Positions 38,856 to 47,919 of a stretch of 64,000 nucleotides of DNA are shown piece by piece. Both the position numbers and the translations under genes were made by a program. Source of the stretch: Neptuniibacter sp. UBA6509 (GTDB lineage Bacteria; Pseudomonadota; Gammaproteobacteria; Pseudomonadales; Balneatricaceae). Position 1 is the first letter of the stretch, and every line of letters begins with the position of its first letter. Location: the NCBI GenBank assembly GCA_002435145.1, contig DJLT01000096.1, forward strand, positions 1-64,000, in the 5' to 3' direction. The notes under the pieces were generated by a model. It worked only from the letters and a program-made list of their open reading frames with translations, did no database searches and had not been told where the DNA came from.

Positions 38856-40159
38856 GTGAGTTAATTCTTAAACGACTTGATTCGTCCCAAGTTGATTTTA
38901 GTCAGCAGATGGATCAGCTGTTGGCATGGGAAGCCGTATCTGATGAAAAAGTAAATCAGATCGTTAATGAGATTCTTCAAAAAGTACGTGAAGAAGGTGA
39001 TAGTGCAGTTGTAGAGTATACCAATCGTTTTGATGGTACTTCGGTTGAGACTATCGCTGAGCTAGAGATGAGCCGTGAGCGATTGCAACAGGCTCTCGAT
39101 GGCTTACCAGATGATCAGCGTAAAGCCTTAGAGATTGCGGCTGAACGTGTACGAGCTTACCACGAGCGTCAGAAAGGCGATTCTTGGCAGTATACTGAAG
39201 CTGACGGCACTATGCTGGGCCAAAAAGTTACACCTATGGATCGTGTTGGTCTATATGTTCCTGGTGGAAAGGCTGCATATCCCTCTTCTGTATTGATGAA
39301 TGCCTTGCCTGCAAAAGTGGCAGGTGTTGAAGAAATTATCATGGTTGTGCCTACGCCGGGTGGGGTAGTGAATGAGCTGGTACTTGCTGCAGCTTGTTTA
39401 TCCGGTGTTGATCGTGTTTTTTGTGTGGGTGGCGCGCAAGCGGTTGCTGCACTTGCCTATGGCACGGAAGTCATTCCAAAAGTAGATAAAATCGTTGGTC
39501 CAGGTAATATTTTTGTAGCGACGGCAAAGCGTGCTGTGTTTGGTGCGGTTGGTATCGACATGATCGCGGGGCCATCTGAAATTTTGGTTGTATCTGATGG
39601 TTTAACCAATCCTGATTGGGTTGCAATGGATCTGTTCTCTCAGGCTGAGCATGATGAAGATGCGCAGCCGATACTTGTTACGCCAGATGCAGATTTTATT
39701 GATGCTGTTGAAGAAAGTATCAATAAACTTCTACCAACAATGGAACGTAAAGAGATTATAGAGACATCACTACGTCTACGTGCGGCACTTATTAAAGTGA
39801 AGGATTTGGATGAAGCGATAGAGGTTTCTAATCGTATCGCACCTGAACATCTAGAGCTTTCCATTGCTGATCCTGAAGCTATGCTGCCTAAGATACGTCA
39901 TGCAGGCGCTATCTTTATGGGGCGCTTTACCGCGGAAGCATTGGGTGACTATTGTGCGGGCCCTAACCACGTATTACCAACATCCGGTACGGCACGCTTT
40001 TCATCGCCTCTAGGTGTTTACGATTTCCAGAAGCGTTCGTCTTTAATTATGTTCTCTGAAGAGGGTGCATCAGAGATGGGTAAAGTAGCATCGGTTCTTG
40101 CGCGAGGAGAAGGTCTTACCGCTCACGCACGTTCAGCTGAGTACCGTATTAAGAAATAG
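38852..40159 (+). CDS. hisD: Histidinol dehydrogenase
   Basis: The 435-residue zinc enzyme oxidises L-histidinol to histidine in two NAD-dependent steps. Motifs are [42 protein letters not shown] with zinc/catalytic residues, and [19 protein letters not shown]. It overlaps hisG by 4 bases. hisC, which often follows in pseudomonads, is absent; a terminator follows directly. Confidence 0.97.
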   Translation: MSELILKRLDSSQVDFSQQMDQLLAWEAVSDEKVNQIVNEILQKVREEGDSAVVEYTNRFDGTSVETIAELEMSRERLQQALDGLPDDQRKALEIAAERVRAYHERQKGDSWQYTEADGTMLGQKVTPMDRVGLYVPGGKAAYPSSVLMNALPAKVAGVEEIIMVVPTPGGVVNELVLAAACLSGVDRVFCVGGAQAVAALAYGTEVIPKVDKIVGPGNIFVATAKRAVFGAVGIDMIAGPSEILVVSDGLTNPDWVAMDLFSQAEHDEDAQPILVTPDADFIDAVEESINKLLPTMERKEIIETSLRLRAALIKVKDLDEAIEVSNRIAPEHLELSIADPEAMLPKIRHAGAIFMGRFTAEALGDYCAGPNHVLPTSGTARFSSPLGVYDFQKRSSLIMFSEEGASEMGKVASVLARGEGLTAHARSAEYRIKK

Positions 40160-40180
40160 TTAACGGTTTCAAAGCAGGTA

Positions 40181-40212
40181 AAAAAAAGCAGACGGTAATG
40201 TCTGCTTTTTTA
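40181..40212. terminator. Bidirectional terminator between hisD and the DegS-like gene
   Basis: AGCAGAC (40187-40193) and GTCTGCT (40200-40206) form a 7-bp stem flanked by A and T runs, so the stem extends and works in both directions. It ends hisD and the convergent protease gene. Confidence 0.88.
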
Positions 40213-40254
40213 TTTCTTAAATAGGGCGATGATGTCCTTATATGATTATTAGCT

Positions 40255-41400
40255 TTATTCTTGGGCTCTAGGTCGTTCACCAATTTTAGCGTTGATTGTT
40301 AGCTCTTTACCTTCACGTAGTATTTGCAGTGTAATCGTTTCGTTTGGTCGAAAGCGTGCAATCTCAGTCATCGATTTTCTGCCATTAATGATTGATCGGT
40401 CATTAATCGATAGCATAATATCGCCAGGTTGCAGGCCTGCTATATGCGCGGGACCGTTTCTGAAAACACCGGCTATTATTAGGCCCTGCATTGTTTCCAG
40501 GTCAAATGATTCTGCTAATTTTGGTGTTAATTCTTGGATTTCGATGCCTAACCAACCGCGTACAACTCTGCCGTGCTTAATTAGGTCTTTCATCACTTGC
40601 TTTGTTAAGTTGGACGGAATCGCAAAGCCAATACCTTGAGAGCCACCCGACTTAGAAAAAATAGCGGTATTGATACCGATTAAGTTGCCGTAGGCATCTA
40701 TCAGAGCGCCGCCTGAGTTTCCTGGGTTTATCGCAGCATCAGTTTGTATAAAGTCTTCATAAGTATTTATGCCTAAACTGTGGCGGCCTGTTGCGCTAAT
40801 AATTCCCATCGTTACGGTTTGTCCCACGCCAAAAGGGTTCCCTATGGCTAAAACAACATCACCAACACGGCTTTTATCTGATTCAAGTATTGCAATGCTA
40901 GGTAGGTCGCTCATTGATATTTTGAGCACGGCTAGATCAGTTTCTGGGTCTGTACCTATTACTTTAGCTATAGACTCCCGACCGTCTTTTAACGCGACAA
41001 CAATGCTGTCAGCCCCCGTAATCACGTGATTGTTAGTCACTATGTAGCCTTGTGGGCTTAGGATAACGCCTGAACCTAGACTGGATTGAATTCTTTCCTG
41101 TTGAGGAATGCTATCGGCATCAAAAAAATTACGGAAAAAAGGATCATCAAATAGTGGATGGACTTCCTGTTGAACAATCGTCTGTGTATAAATATTAACA
41201 ACGGCTGGAGAGGCAAGAGCGACTGCATCAGCATAGGAAACCGGACCAAAATTAGTGTTAGAGTTTAAAGGACGTGTTGATTCTTTAAACTCTATGGCTT
41301 GGGGTTGCGTTGATAGAAGACTAGGGAATAACTGCAATAGTATTACAGCAACCAGTATTCCAGATAAGATAGGCCAAAAAAGAAAAGTTAGTTTACGCAT
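40255..41400 (-). CDS. degS: DegS/AlgW-type membrane-anchored serine protease
   Basis: The 381-residue HtrA-family protease has an N-terminal membrane anchor (about 7-26), a trypsin-like domain with His125 (VTNNHVITG), Asp155 (DPETDLAVLK) and Ser229 (NPGNSGGAL), and one PDZ domain (about 285-375). This layout matches DegS/AlgW, which cleaves the anti-sigma factor RseA/MucA when unfolded porins bind the PDZ. The location after murA-hisGD is the same as algW in pseudomonads. The single PDZ and membrane anchor exclude DegP/DegQ. Confidence 0.92.
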   Translation of the reverse strand: MRKLTFLFWPILSGILVAVILLQLFPSLLSTQPQAIEFKESTRPLNSNTNFGPVSYADAVALASPAVVNIYTQTIVQQEVHPLFDDPFFRNFFDADSIPQQERIQSSLGSGVILSPQGYIVTNNHVITGADSIVVALKDGRESIAKVIGTDPETDLAVLKISMSDLPSIAILESDKSRVGDVVLAIGNPFGVGQTVTMGIISATGRHSLGINTYEDFIQTDAAINPGNSGGALIDAYGNLIGINTAIFSKSGGSQGIGFAIPSNLTKQVMKDLIKHGRVVRGWLGIEIQELTPKLAESFDLETMQGLIIAGVFRNGPAHIAGLQPGDIMLSINDRSIINGRKSMTEIARFRPNETITLQILREGKELTINAKIGERPRAQE

Positions 41401-41462
41401 TATAGGGTAGTCGTTAGCCTGATTTTGTACATAGAATTATACGGCGAATTGAAAAATTATGA

Positions 41463-42239
41463 ATGGATAAGATGAAAATGTCGATTAAACTGCAAGAATT
41501 TGTCAGTTACATCAATACTGTTTTAACGCCTGAGTTATTTAAAGATTATTGTCCTAACGGTCTTCAGGTCGAAGGTAAGCAGGATATCAAAAAGTTTGTG
41601 ACAGGTGTAACTGCTTCGCAGGCGCTAATTGATGCGGCTATTGAGCAACATGCAGATGCTATTTTGGTACATCATGGCTTCTTTTGGAAGGGTGAAGATA
41701 GCTGTATTACTAAGACTAAAAAGAAACGTATAAAAGCACTGCTGGATCATGATATAAGTTTGATAGCCTACCATTTGCCTTTAGATGCTCATCCCGAGCT
41801 TGGTAATAATGCGCAATTAGCTAAAAAGCTTGGCATTAAGGTTTTTGGCGGTTTAGAGCCTGAGAACCCTCGTAGTATTGGCAATGTGGGTGAATTGGAA
41901 GAAGCACACACGCTTGCCGAATTTTCTACGATAATAGATCTTGCGTTAGGGCGTTACCCGCTTGCGATTAAAGGAGGGGATCATAAAATAAAATCAGTCG
42001 CATGGTGTACTGGGGGAGCGCAGGGGTATATAGATAAAGCGATTGATCTGGGTGTTGATGCTTATATTTCGGGTGAGATATCAGAGCCAACTGTTCATAC
42101 TGCAAGAGAGAATGGCATACACTATTTTTCTGCGGGACATCATGCCACTGAAAGATATGGTGTGCAGGCTTTAGGCGAAAAGCTGGCATTGCAGTTTGGA
42201 TTGCAACACCAGTTTATTGAGATATCTAACCCAGTTTGA
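41463..42239 (+). CDS. Nif3-like dinuclear metal-centre protein (YbgI/NIF3 family)
   Basis: The 258-residue protein has the family motifs DYCPNGLQVEG, ADAILVHHGFFWKG, LIAYHLPLDAHPELGNN and YFSAGHHATERYGVQAL, which provide the metal-binding His and Glu residues of the hexameric NIF3 ring. Its enzymatic role is debated; GTP cyclohydrolase-related activity has been proposed for some homologues. It is divergent from degS by about 60 bases, an arrangement seen in pseudomonads. Several in-frame ATG codons (41463, 41472, 41478) make the start slightly uncertain. Confidence 0.92.
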   Translation: MDKMKMSIKLQEFVSYINTVLTPELFKDYCPNGLQVEGKQDIKKFVTGVTASQALIDAAIEQHADAILVHHGFFWKGEDSCITKTKKKRIKALLDHDISLIAYHLPLDAHPELGNNAQLAKKLGIKVFGGLEPENPRSIGNVGELEEAHTLAEFSTIIDLALGRYPLAIKGGDHKIKSVAWCTGGAQGYIDKAIDLGVDAYISGEISEPTVHTARENGIHYFSAGHHATERYGVQALGEKLALQFGLQHQFIEISNPV

Positions 42240-42244
42240 AGAAC

Positions 42245-42790
42245 TTACTTCTTCTCTTCTGATATAGGAGCTGCTGGTTCTGCAGGGTTATCGGCAGTAG
42301 CGGCTTCTTCGTTTGTTTGTTCTTCTTTTAGGCCGTATGTTTCAGACAGGGTGCCTTCGTCTTCAGGGCTTTTCGGGGCGTAATCCCTAGGCGCTTCGGA
42401 GCTTTCTGCTTCAGGCTTATCTGTTGAAGAATCTGTCTCATCAGAGATGTTAGATTCATCGGTACTCTCTTCTTGTTTTTCAAGCTGACTTTGCATTGTA
42501 GGCTCAAGAGCAAGGTTGATGCTGTCTGCGTCACATAGATCTTGAGCGCCGTTAGCTAAATGTTCGTGGACATCTTTATAGCTTGTGGTTAGCTCGTTAA
42601 CGAGGGTCGCTGTTTTTTCAAAATGCTTATTAACATTAACTTTGTAGCTCTCTAACTCCGCCTTTGTATTCTCTAGCTCTTCCGCTAGCTCGGCTTGCTT
42701 GTTAGATGCATTGCCTGATCTGCCCATCAGAAAACCAATAGCTGCTCCGACAAGTAGAGCTGCGATGCTAATTAACCAAATATCTTCCAC
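42245..42790 (-). CDS. zapG: ZapG/YhcB-family inner-membrane protein (DUF1043)
   Basis: The 181-residue protein has an N-terminal membrane helix (about 5-23, ending GFLMGRS), then a coiled coil (about 30-75, AELEENTKAELESYKVNVNKHF with the HFxxTAxLVNxLTxSYKxVxxHLA pattern), and an acidic disordered tail rich in Glu, Ser and Pro. The coiled-coil core matches YhcB/ZapG, which affects cell division and envelope growth. It converges with the Nif3 gene, six bases apart. Confidence 0.88.
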   Translation of the reverse strand: MEDIWLISIAALLVGAAIGFLMGRSGNASNKQAELAEELENTKAELESYKVNVNKHFEKTATLVNELTTSYKDVHEHLANGAQDLCDADSINLALEPTMQSQLEKQEESTDESNISDETDSSTDKPEAESSEAPRDYAPKSPEDEGTLSETYGLKEEQTNEEAATADNPAEPAAPISEEKK

Positions 42791-43030
42791 GAAAACTCCT
42801 TGAATAGTAGAGAATCAGCCTATATTTCTGTTTGGCTTAAGTGCTCCTTCAATACACTATAATCTGAACAGTTAAGTAGGCTGAGGTATTAAATTTACGT
42901 GAGGATAGGAGAGTTACAACAAGCTGAACTTTATTTATAAAATTTACAGCATAATGCCTATCCATCTGTCGCCATTAGGATAAAGCAATTGCTACTTCTT
43001 GCCTATGCTTTGAAAGGATTGTGTGTCTTT

Positions 43031-43807
43031 TTATCGACCAAAGATATTGGGTGCTGAAACTGTTTTGTTGCTCTCTTTTTGTTGGTGGTTTGCTTGAGCT
43101 TCTTGGTGGAGCTGATCTAGATATTCAATCTGCTCTTTAAGAATGGCTGTTGCTAAATTGGAATCTTGGTTTTTAATAGAGGCTAACAAACGTTTGTGCT
43201 GAGCTGTAATGATCTCTCTTTCGCGAAACCGATAAGCAATCATATTTGCGACAGGTTGAAGTGCCTCAATAAGTGTATACATGATGAAACTTAGCATTCG
43301 GTTATGGCTTGCATCAGCTATAGCGCGATGAAAACGGACGTCTGCAGCGCAGAACTCTTCTGAGGTGATATTGCGGTTTTGCTGTTGTTCTAGCTCCGCT
43401 TCCATCAATTCTAAGTCACTAGGGGTCCTGTTTTGGCAAGCGAGTTGGCAGCATAAACTTTCCATTTCTAACCGAGTACTACTGACTTCAGTGAGCGAAA
43501 TCTGATTCATACTTACAAACAGGGTAGAAGCAGTGGTTAGATGCTCGCTGAGTTCACCTTTTCCCAAGTGGTTAACAAATGTTCCACCTGCGGGGCCACG
43601 GCGAGAGCGAATAAGGTTTTTAGCTGCTAATCTTTTTAATGCTTCTCGGATGGTAGGGCGGGACACTTGAAAGCGTTTTGCGAGATCGTCTTCGGTCGGC
43701 AAACGGTCGTCAGCTTTCAGCGTGCCTTCCAAGATAGCTTCTTGAAGTTGATCGGCTACTTGCTTTGATAGGCTGGCTTTATTGACGGGCCCGATTTCTA
43801 AACTCAC
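43031..43807 (-). CDS. FadR-type GntR transcriptional regulator (FCD domain)
   Basis: The 258-residue regulator has an N-terminal winged helix (about 10-75: LKADDRLPTEDDLAKRFQVSRPTIREALKRLAAKNLI, with the GntR SRPTVREALxxL motif) and a C-terminal FCD ligand-binding domain with RFHRAIADASHNRML carrying likely metal-binding residues. It diverges from acuI, and a palindrome in the shared gap (43903-43917) is a good operator candidate. The ligand is unknown; acrylate or an acyl-CoA-related acid would fit the context. Confidence 0.9.
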   Translation of the reverse strand: MSLEIGPVNKASLSKQVADQLQEAILEGTLKADDRLPTEDDLAKRFQVSRPTIREALKRLAAKNLIRSRRGPAGGTFVNHLGKGELSEHLTTASTLFVSMNQISLTEVSSTRLEMESLCCQLACQNRTPSDLELMEAELEQQQNRNITSEEFCAADVRFHRAIADASHNRMLSFIMYTLIEALQPVANMIAYRFREREIITAQHKRLLASIKNQDSNLATAILKEQIEYLDQLHQEAQANHQQKESNKTVSAPNIFGR

Positions 43808-43902
43808 AGATTACTCCGGTTTTTTGTGTGGTCTATAATCAATTTAAGATTATATGCAGTAATTTATTATATAGGATTGCTTAAATAATTATAGTAATTT
43901 AT

Positions 43903-43917
43903 ATTTGTAAGACAAAT
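43903..43917. promoter_or_regulatory. Candidate GntR/FadR-family operator upstream of acuI
   Basis: A perfect palindrome ATTTGT-AAG-ACAAAT lies 35 bases before the acuI ATG. It contains the TTGT-N3-ACAA pattern seen for FadR-subfamily (FCD) regulators. Adjacent to the divergent regulator gene it is the natural target. Confidence 0.65.
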
Positions 43918-43951
43918 TAACATTTACATAAAAAATCTGAGTGGAGAGAGT

Positions 43952-44938
43952 ATGTTTAATGCACTAGTACTTAATCAGGATGAAAATAAGAAAACAACAG
44001 CCACTATCGAGCAGTTGTCGACGAGTGATCTTCCTGATGAGGATGTACTCGTTAAGGTTGATTATTCATCACTCAATTACAAAGATGGTCTAGCGGTGAC
44101 AGGCAAAGGTAAAATTATTCGTAATTTCCCTATGGTGCCTGGTATCGATATGGTCGGTACGGTAGAGGAAAGTGCCGATTCTCGCTATTCGCCTGGTGAT
44201 AAGGTTGTTCTAACTGGGTGGGGTGTAGGTGAAAATTATTGGGGCGGCTTTTCTCAATATGCAAAACTTAAGGCTGATTGGTTGGTGCCTCTTCCTGAGG
44301 GTATGGACCCTATTCGTACGATGCAAATTGGTACCGCGGGCTTAACCGCAATGCTGTGTGTTATGTCATTAGAAGAGGGTGGTGTAACGCCAGAAAGCGG
44401 CCCTATTGTTGTGAGTGGTGCTGCTGGAGGCGTGGGAAGTGTCGCGGTGTCTATTCTATCGGGGTTAGGCTACAGCGTTCATGCAATTACGGGACGTCCA
44501 GAAACGGAAGGCTATTTAAAAGCATTAGGGGCTGCTGAAATATTAAGCCGTGATGAGATGTCTGTTCCACCTAGACCGCTAGAAAAACAAAAGTGGGCTG
44601 GTGCAGTCGATACTGTAGGAGATAACATTTTAGCCAGAATTCTTGCTGAAGCGGATTATAATGGTGTCGTTACCGCGTGTGGTTTAGCGGCTGGTTTTAA
44701 ACTACCGTCTACGGTTATGCCATTTATTCTTAGAAATGTGCGTTTACAAGGAGTGGATTCTGTAATGTGCCCATATGCTAAAAGACAGATTGCTTGGCAG
44801 CGCCTGATGACACAGTTACCTGAAGGTGCGTTAGGTGATATTGCGCAGCTGATTGCTTTGGCGGAGGTTCCTGAATATGCTGAGAAGATTACTAACGGCC
44901 AAGTTCAGGGGCGAGTTGTTATTGATTTAAACGCCTAA
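43952..44938 (+). CDS. acuI: Acrylyl-CoA reductase AcuI-type (YhdH family)
   Basis: The 328-residue zinc-free medium-chain reductase of the YhdH/AcuI family begins MFNALVLNQDENKKT, with VKVDYSSLNYKDGLAVTGKGKI, the GIDMVGTV segment, VSGAAGGVGSVAVSIL for NADPH binding, and LQGVDSVMCP near the end. AcuI reduces acryloyl-CoA to propionyl-CoA, clearing the toxic acrylate pathway from dimethylsulfoniopropionate (DMSP) or other sources. No ddd genes are in the window, so DMSP use is only a possibility. Regulation by the divergent GntR protein is likely. Confidence 0.88.
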   Translation: MFNALVLNQDENKKTTATIEQLSTSDLPDEDVLVKVDYSSLNYKDGLAVTGKGKIIRNFPMVPGIDMVGTVEESADSRYSPGDKVVLTGWGVGENYWGGFSQYAKLKADWLVPLPEGMDPIRTMQIGTAGLTAMLCVMSLEEGGVTPESGPIVVSGAAGGVGSVAVSILSGLGYSVHAITGRPETEGYLKALGAAEILSRDEMSVPPRPLEKQKWAGAVDTVGDNILARILAEADYNGVVTACGLAAGFKLPSTVMPFILRNVRLQGVDSVMCPYAKRQIAWQRLMTQLPEGALGDIAQLIALAEVPEYAEKITNGQVQGRVVIDLNA

Positions 44939-44953
44939 TTAAACTTTAAAGAT

Positions 44954-44980
44954 AAAAATCCCACATTAGTGGGATTTTTT
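44954..44980. terminator. Bidirectional terminator between acuI and nnrS
   Basis: AAATCCCAC/GTGGGATTT (44956-44964 with 44969-44977) has an ATTA loop and T residues on the right with A residues on the left. It can end acuI and the convergent nnrS. Confidence 0.9.
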
Positions 44981-45023
44981 ATGCTTAAAAAGTGAGAGCT
45001 TTGGGGTGGGGTAGTGTTTGTTC

Positions 45024-46202
45024 TTAGCCATAAACGCCATCTACACGGGGTTTGATCAGGATAGGTGTGTATTTAATAACAAAGAGTATCCAAGCCAATA
45101 TCCACAAGCTGCCCGCGAGATGTAGAGTGCTCATGTATGGTAGAGGTATCAGATCGATTCCTACGCGTAAGAGGCTTGAAATAATCATTAGTATGAATGC
45201 TGTCACGATCATCGGGCTCGTAGCCAGTTTTCTACCGGTATGTCCTAAAGAAACCCTCGCCATCATCCCCAAGGTAAGCCCTCCAATTCCACCTGTAGCG
45301 AAAGCGTGAAAAGCGACAGATTGAGAGACTATCTCAAATAAACTCAGCGCATATAAAAAGAACCCCATAACAATAAACATGTAGCTGACTTGTAAGATCC
45401 ACACTAGGGGAACTTTAAAAATTTTAGGGCTCATCCAGCCCGAGATTCGGACTAAATTCATTAATCCTAAGATTAGACTTATAGCGGCTATTGCGGTCTT
45501 AAATTCAGAGAGGGATATGAGTATCCAGAGGATACTTGTAGGAATAATGATTTTCTCCAAAAGAGGGTATTTCTTACACTTTACACCTTCTACCCCTCTC
45601 TCAGTAAAGAAAGGAATAACTCTCCCGCCAATGATTGTAATGACCATAATGACAAGCAATAGACCTAACTGAATGCCATGCTCGGCGGTACTCTCAGCTA
45701 TGCCCAGTAATTCAAGGTGGAAAAGTAAATTGGCAATAAAAAAAGCGGTTAGCACTGGAACAAAAACTAAATTTCTATAGTTTTTTGATCGTATGATGGG
45801 CCAAGCAATACTGATTGCGACAAGTGGCAGGAACGCTAAATCCACAGCCGCGACAATTGTGGCTGGGGTTTCAGAAAATATTGGTAATATACGGGCGCTC
45901 AACCAGAGTAAAAAAAGTCCTGCTAATGGCCAACTATATAATGTTTGAACGTTGGTCCACGTTTTGACTGCAGTTAGAAGAAAGCCCGCAATGATTGCAA
46001 CACTAAAACCGAAGATCATCTCGTGTGCATGCCAATACACACCAATTTGGTAGTAGTTTGGTTGATACCCTTGGCTTAAGGCAATTAACCATAACCCTAC
46101 TAACACGGCTGCGCTAATTGCGCCGGCGAGAAAAAAGGGGCGGAACCCTAGGTTGAAAAGAGAAAAGCTCGACGGTTCTCTTCGCTCTTGTAATTGGATC
46201 AT
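45024..46202 (-). CDS. nnrS: NnrS-family heme/copper membrane protein
   Basis: The 392-residue polytopic protein has about twelve helices. The NnrS family features are LGFRPFFLAGA near the start, VYWHAHEMIFGFSVAIIAGFLLTAVKTWT with histidines, GGRVIPFFTERG, and HAFATGGIGGLTLGMMARVSLGHTGR. NnrS proteins protect against nitric oxide and nitrosative stress by an unsettled mechanism. An NsrR-like palindrome overlaps its promoter (46254-46270). Confidence 0.93.
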   Translation of the reverse strand: MIQLQERREPSSFSLFNLGFRPFFLAGAISAAVLVGLWLIALSQGYQPNYYQIGVYWHAHEMIFGFSVAIIAGFLLTAVKTWTNVQTLYSWPLAGLFLLWLSARILPIFSETPATIVAAVDLAFLPLVAISIAWPIIRSKNYRNLVFVPVLTAFFIANLLFHLELLGIAESTAEHGIQLGLLLVIMVITIIGGRVIPFFTERGVEGVKCKKYPLLEKIIIPTSILWILISLSEFKTAIAAISLILGLMNLVRISGWMSPKIFKVPLVWILQVSYMFIVMGFFLYALSLFEIVSQSVAFHAFATGGIGGLTLGMMARVSLGHTGRKLATSPMIVTAFILMIISSLLRVGIDLIPLPYMSTLHLAGSLWILAWILFVIKYTPILIKPRVDGVYG

Positions 46203-46245
46203 CTTGTCTCCCCTGGATGCTGCAAGTGTTACAATATGGTATTTG

Positions 46246-46270
46246 ATTATATTATGTATTAAAAATACAT
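46246..46270 (-). promoter_or_regulatory. NsrR-like operator and -10 element upstream of nnrS
   Basis: The 17-bp palindrome ATGTATT-AAA-AATACAT (46254-46270) fits the NsrR core pattern ATGYATT-TNA-AATRCAT except at one central base. A third half-site AATACAT follows at 46274-46280. Read on the minus strand, TATAAT lies directly next to it (46246-46251), so bound repressor would cover the promoter. NsrR is the nitric-oxide-sensing Rrf2-type repressor that controls nnrS in many proteobacteria. Confidence 0.65.
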
Positions 46271-46328
46271 TTTAATACATGGCTAAATTTGTATTTATTG
46301 ATCTAGCGTAGTTTTATGGAGTCTGTGT

Positions 46329-46850
46329 GTGCGGCAATTAATTTTAGGTGGTGCGCGTTCTGGTAAAAGTCAGTTGGCACAAAATCGTGCAATTGAGCTT
46401 GGGCAGTCAGTAGTTTATATCGCCACAGCGGATGCCGGCGATGGTGAAATGAAACAGCGCATAGCTTTGCATAAAGCTGATCGACCATCAGAGTGGGAAG
46501 TGTTAGAGGTTCCGCTAGAGCTACCGGAAGTACTTAGCGTTCTCAGTGGTAGTGGAAAAACGGTGTTGGTTGATTGCTTGACCTTATGGTTGACGAATTT
46601 ATTGCTGCAAGATCTCTCGGTCATGCAAAAAGGAATGAAAGACTTAACTGAAGCGGTGGCCAACTTTAGAGGTGAGTTAATTCTGGTGTCGAATGAAGTT
46701 GGCTGGGGAATTGTGCCAATGGGGGAGCTCAGTCGCCAGTTTCAAGATAATACCGGACGCTTACATCAGGACCTTGCTCAGATTGTAGAGGGCGTTACTC
46801 TGAGTGTGGCTGGAATTCCTTTAGTGATTAAAGCGGAAAGTGTGGTTTAG
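46329..46850 (+). CDS. cobU: Adenosylcobinamide kinase/guanylyltransferase
   Basis: The 173-residue bifunctional enzyme phosphorylates adenosylcobinamide and attaches GMP in the nucleotide-loop assembly of cobalamin. Walker A GGARSGKSQ lies at residues 7-15; IALHKADRPSEWEVLEVP and NEVGWGIVPMGELSRQFQDNTGRLHQDLA are characteristic. Start is GTG 46329, seven bases after GGAG. It heads cobU-cobT-cobC. No cobalamin riboswitch is visible in the 126-base gap upstream. Confidence 0.95.
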   Translation: MRQLILGGARSGKSQLAQNRAIELGQSVVYIATADAGDGEMKQRIALHKADRPSEWEVLEVPLELPEVLSVLSGSGKTVLVDCLTLWLTNLLLQDLSVMQKGMKDLTEAVANFRGELILVSNEVGWGIVPMGELSRQFQDNTGRLHQDLAQIVEGVTLSVAGIPLVIKAESVV

Positions 46851-46852
46851 TT

Positions 46853-47902
46853 GTGAAAATTACAGATTGGTTAGATTTAACGGTTCACCCTTTGAGTGTT
46901 GAGGCGGCTGATAAAGCTCTACAGCGACAAGCTAACTTGACTAAACCACCAGGCTCATTGGGCCAGCTTGAAAGCATCGTTGTCCAACTTGCGGCAATGC
47001 AATCTTTGGAATTACCTAGCTGTGAACGGGTCAGTATTTGTATATTTGCGGCAGATCATGGTGTAGCCCAGCAGGGTGTATCTGCTTTCCCGCAAGAAGT
47101 TACGGCGCAAATGATTCTCAATTTTGCATCAGGCGGCGCTGCCATTTCCGTATTAGCTCGACAGCTTAATGCGGATTTTGAGGTGGTAAACCTCGGTACA
47201 GTTTCTCCTGTAGAGCATGAAGCAGTCATCGATAGCGTTATCGCTCAGAGCACGACTGATTTTACAAAAGCCGAGGCTATGACGGCAGCACAGTTAGAGA
47301 GTGCTTTAAATGTTGGTGCTGAAGCGGTTGCGCGAGCGCAAAACCAACAAGCGGATCTATTTGTTGCAGGGGAGATGGGGATTGCAAATACAACCTCAGC
47401 ATCTGCCCTTATTGCCGCACTTCTTAATCTCAATGGAGCGGAAGTTGCCGGTTCCGGCACCGGAATCAATGAAAAAGGGGTTAGGCATAAAGCGGAGGTT
47501 ATTGACCGAGCGCTCGCCCTGCATGCTGATATACTTTCATCCCCATTAGAGATATTGCGCTGCCTAGGTGGTTTTGAAATTAGTGCAATGGTCGGGGCGT
47601 ATTTAATGGCGGCTCATAAAGGCATCGGTATTGTTGTCGATGGCTTTATTAGTACTATTGCGGCCTATATCGCCGTAAAAATAAATGCGGAATCGCTGCA
47701 GTGGATGTTTTTTGCTCATCGCTCTTCTGAACAGTTTCATCAACATCTTTTGGATGCTTTACAGGTGACACCCTTACTTGATTTAGAGATGCGCTTAGGG
47801 GAGGGAAGTGGCGCTGCTATAGCAATACCTCTCTTAAGGTCATCTTGTGAGCTTCATCGTAATATGGCTACCTTCTCTGATGCGGGTGTGAGTGAATCTT
47901 AG
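46853..47902 (+). CDS. cobT: Nicotinate-nucleotide-dimethylbenzimidazole phosphoribosyltransferase
   Basis: The 349-residue enzyme activates the lower ligand 5,6-dimethylbenzimidazole as alpha-ribazole phosphate. Motifs are KPPGSLGQLE, FAADHGVAQQGVSAFPQEVTAQM, GEMGIANTTSASAL and the C-terminal EMRLGEGSGAAIAIPLL with the catalytic glutamate. Start is GTG 46853, two bases after cobU. The downstream gene completes the alpha-ribazole branch. Confidence 0.96.
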   Translation: MKITDWLDLTVHPLSVEAADKALQRQANLTKPPGSLGQLESIVVQLAAMQSLELPSCERVSICIFAADHGVAQQGVSAFPQEVTAQMILNFASGGAAISVLARQLNADFEVVNLGTVSPVEHEAVIDSVIAQSTTDFTKAEAMTAAQLESALNVGAEAVARAQNQQADLFVAGEMGIANTTSASALIAALLNLNGAEVAGSGTGINEKGVRHKAEVIDRALALHADILSSPLEILRCLGGFEISAMVGAYLMAAHKGIGIVVDGFISTIAAYIAVKINAESLQWMFFAHRSSEQFHQHLLDALQVTPLLDLEMRLGEGSGAAIAIPLLRSSCELHRNMATFSDAGVSES

Positions 47903-47919
47903 GTGAGAAGGTTAAAGGT

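Noticed and set aside
46203..46328. Cobalamin riboswitch upstream of cobU
   Set aside because: The gap is only 126 bases and no B12-box-like conserved core is visible. An NsrR-like palindrome explains part of it instead.
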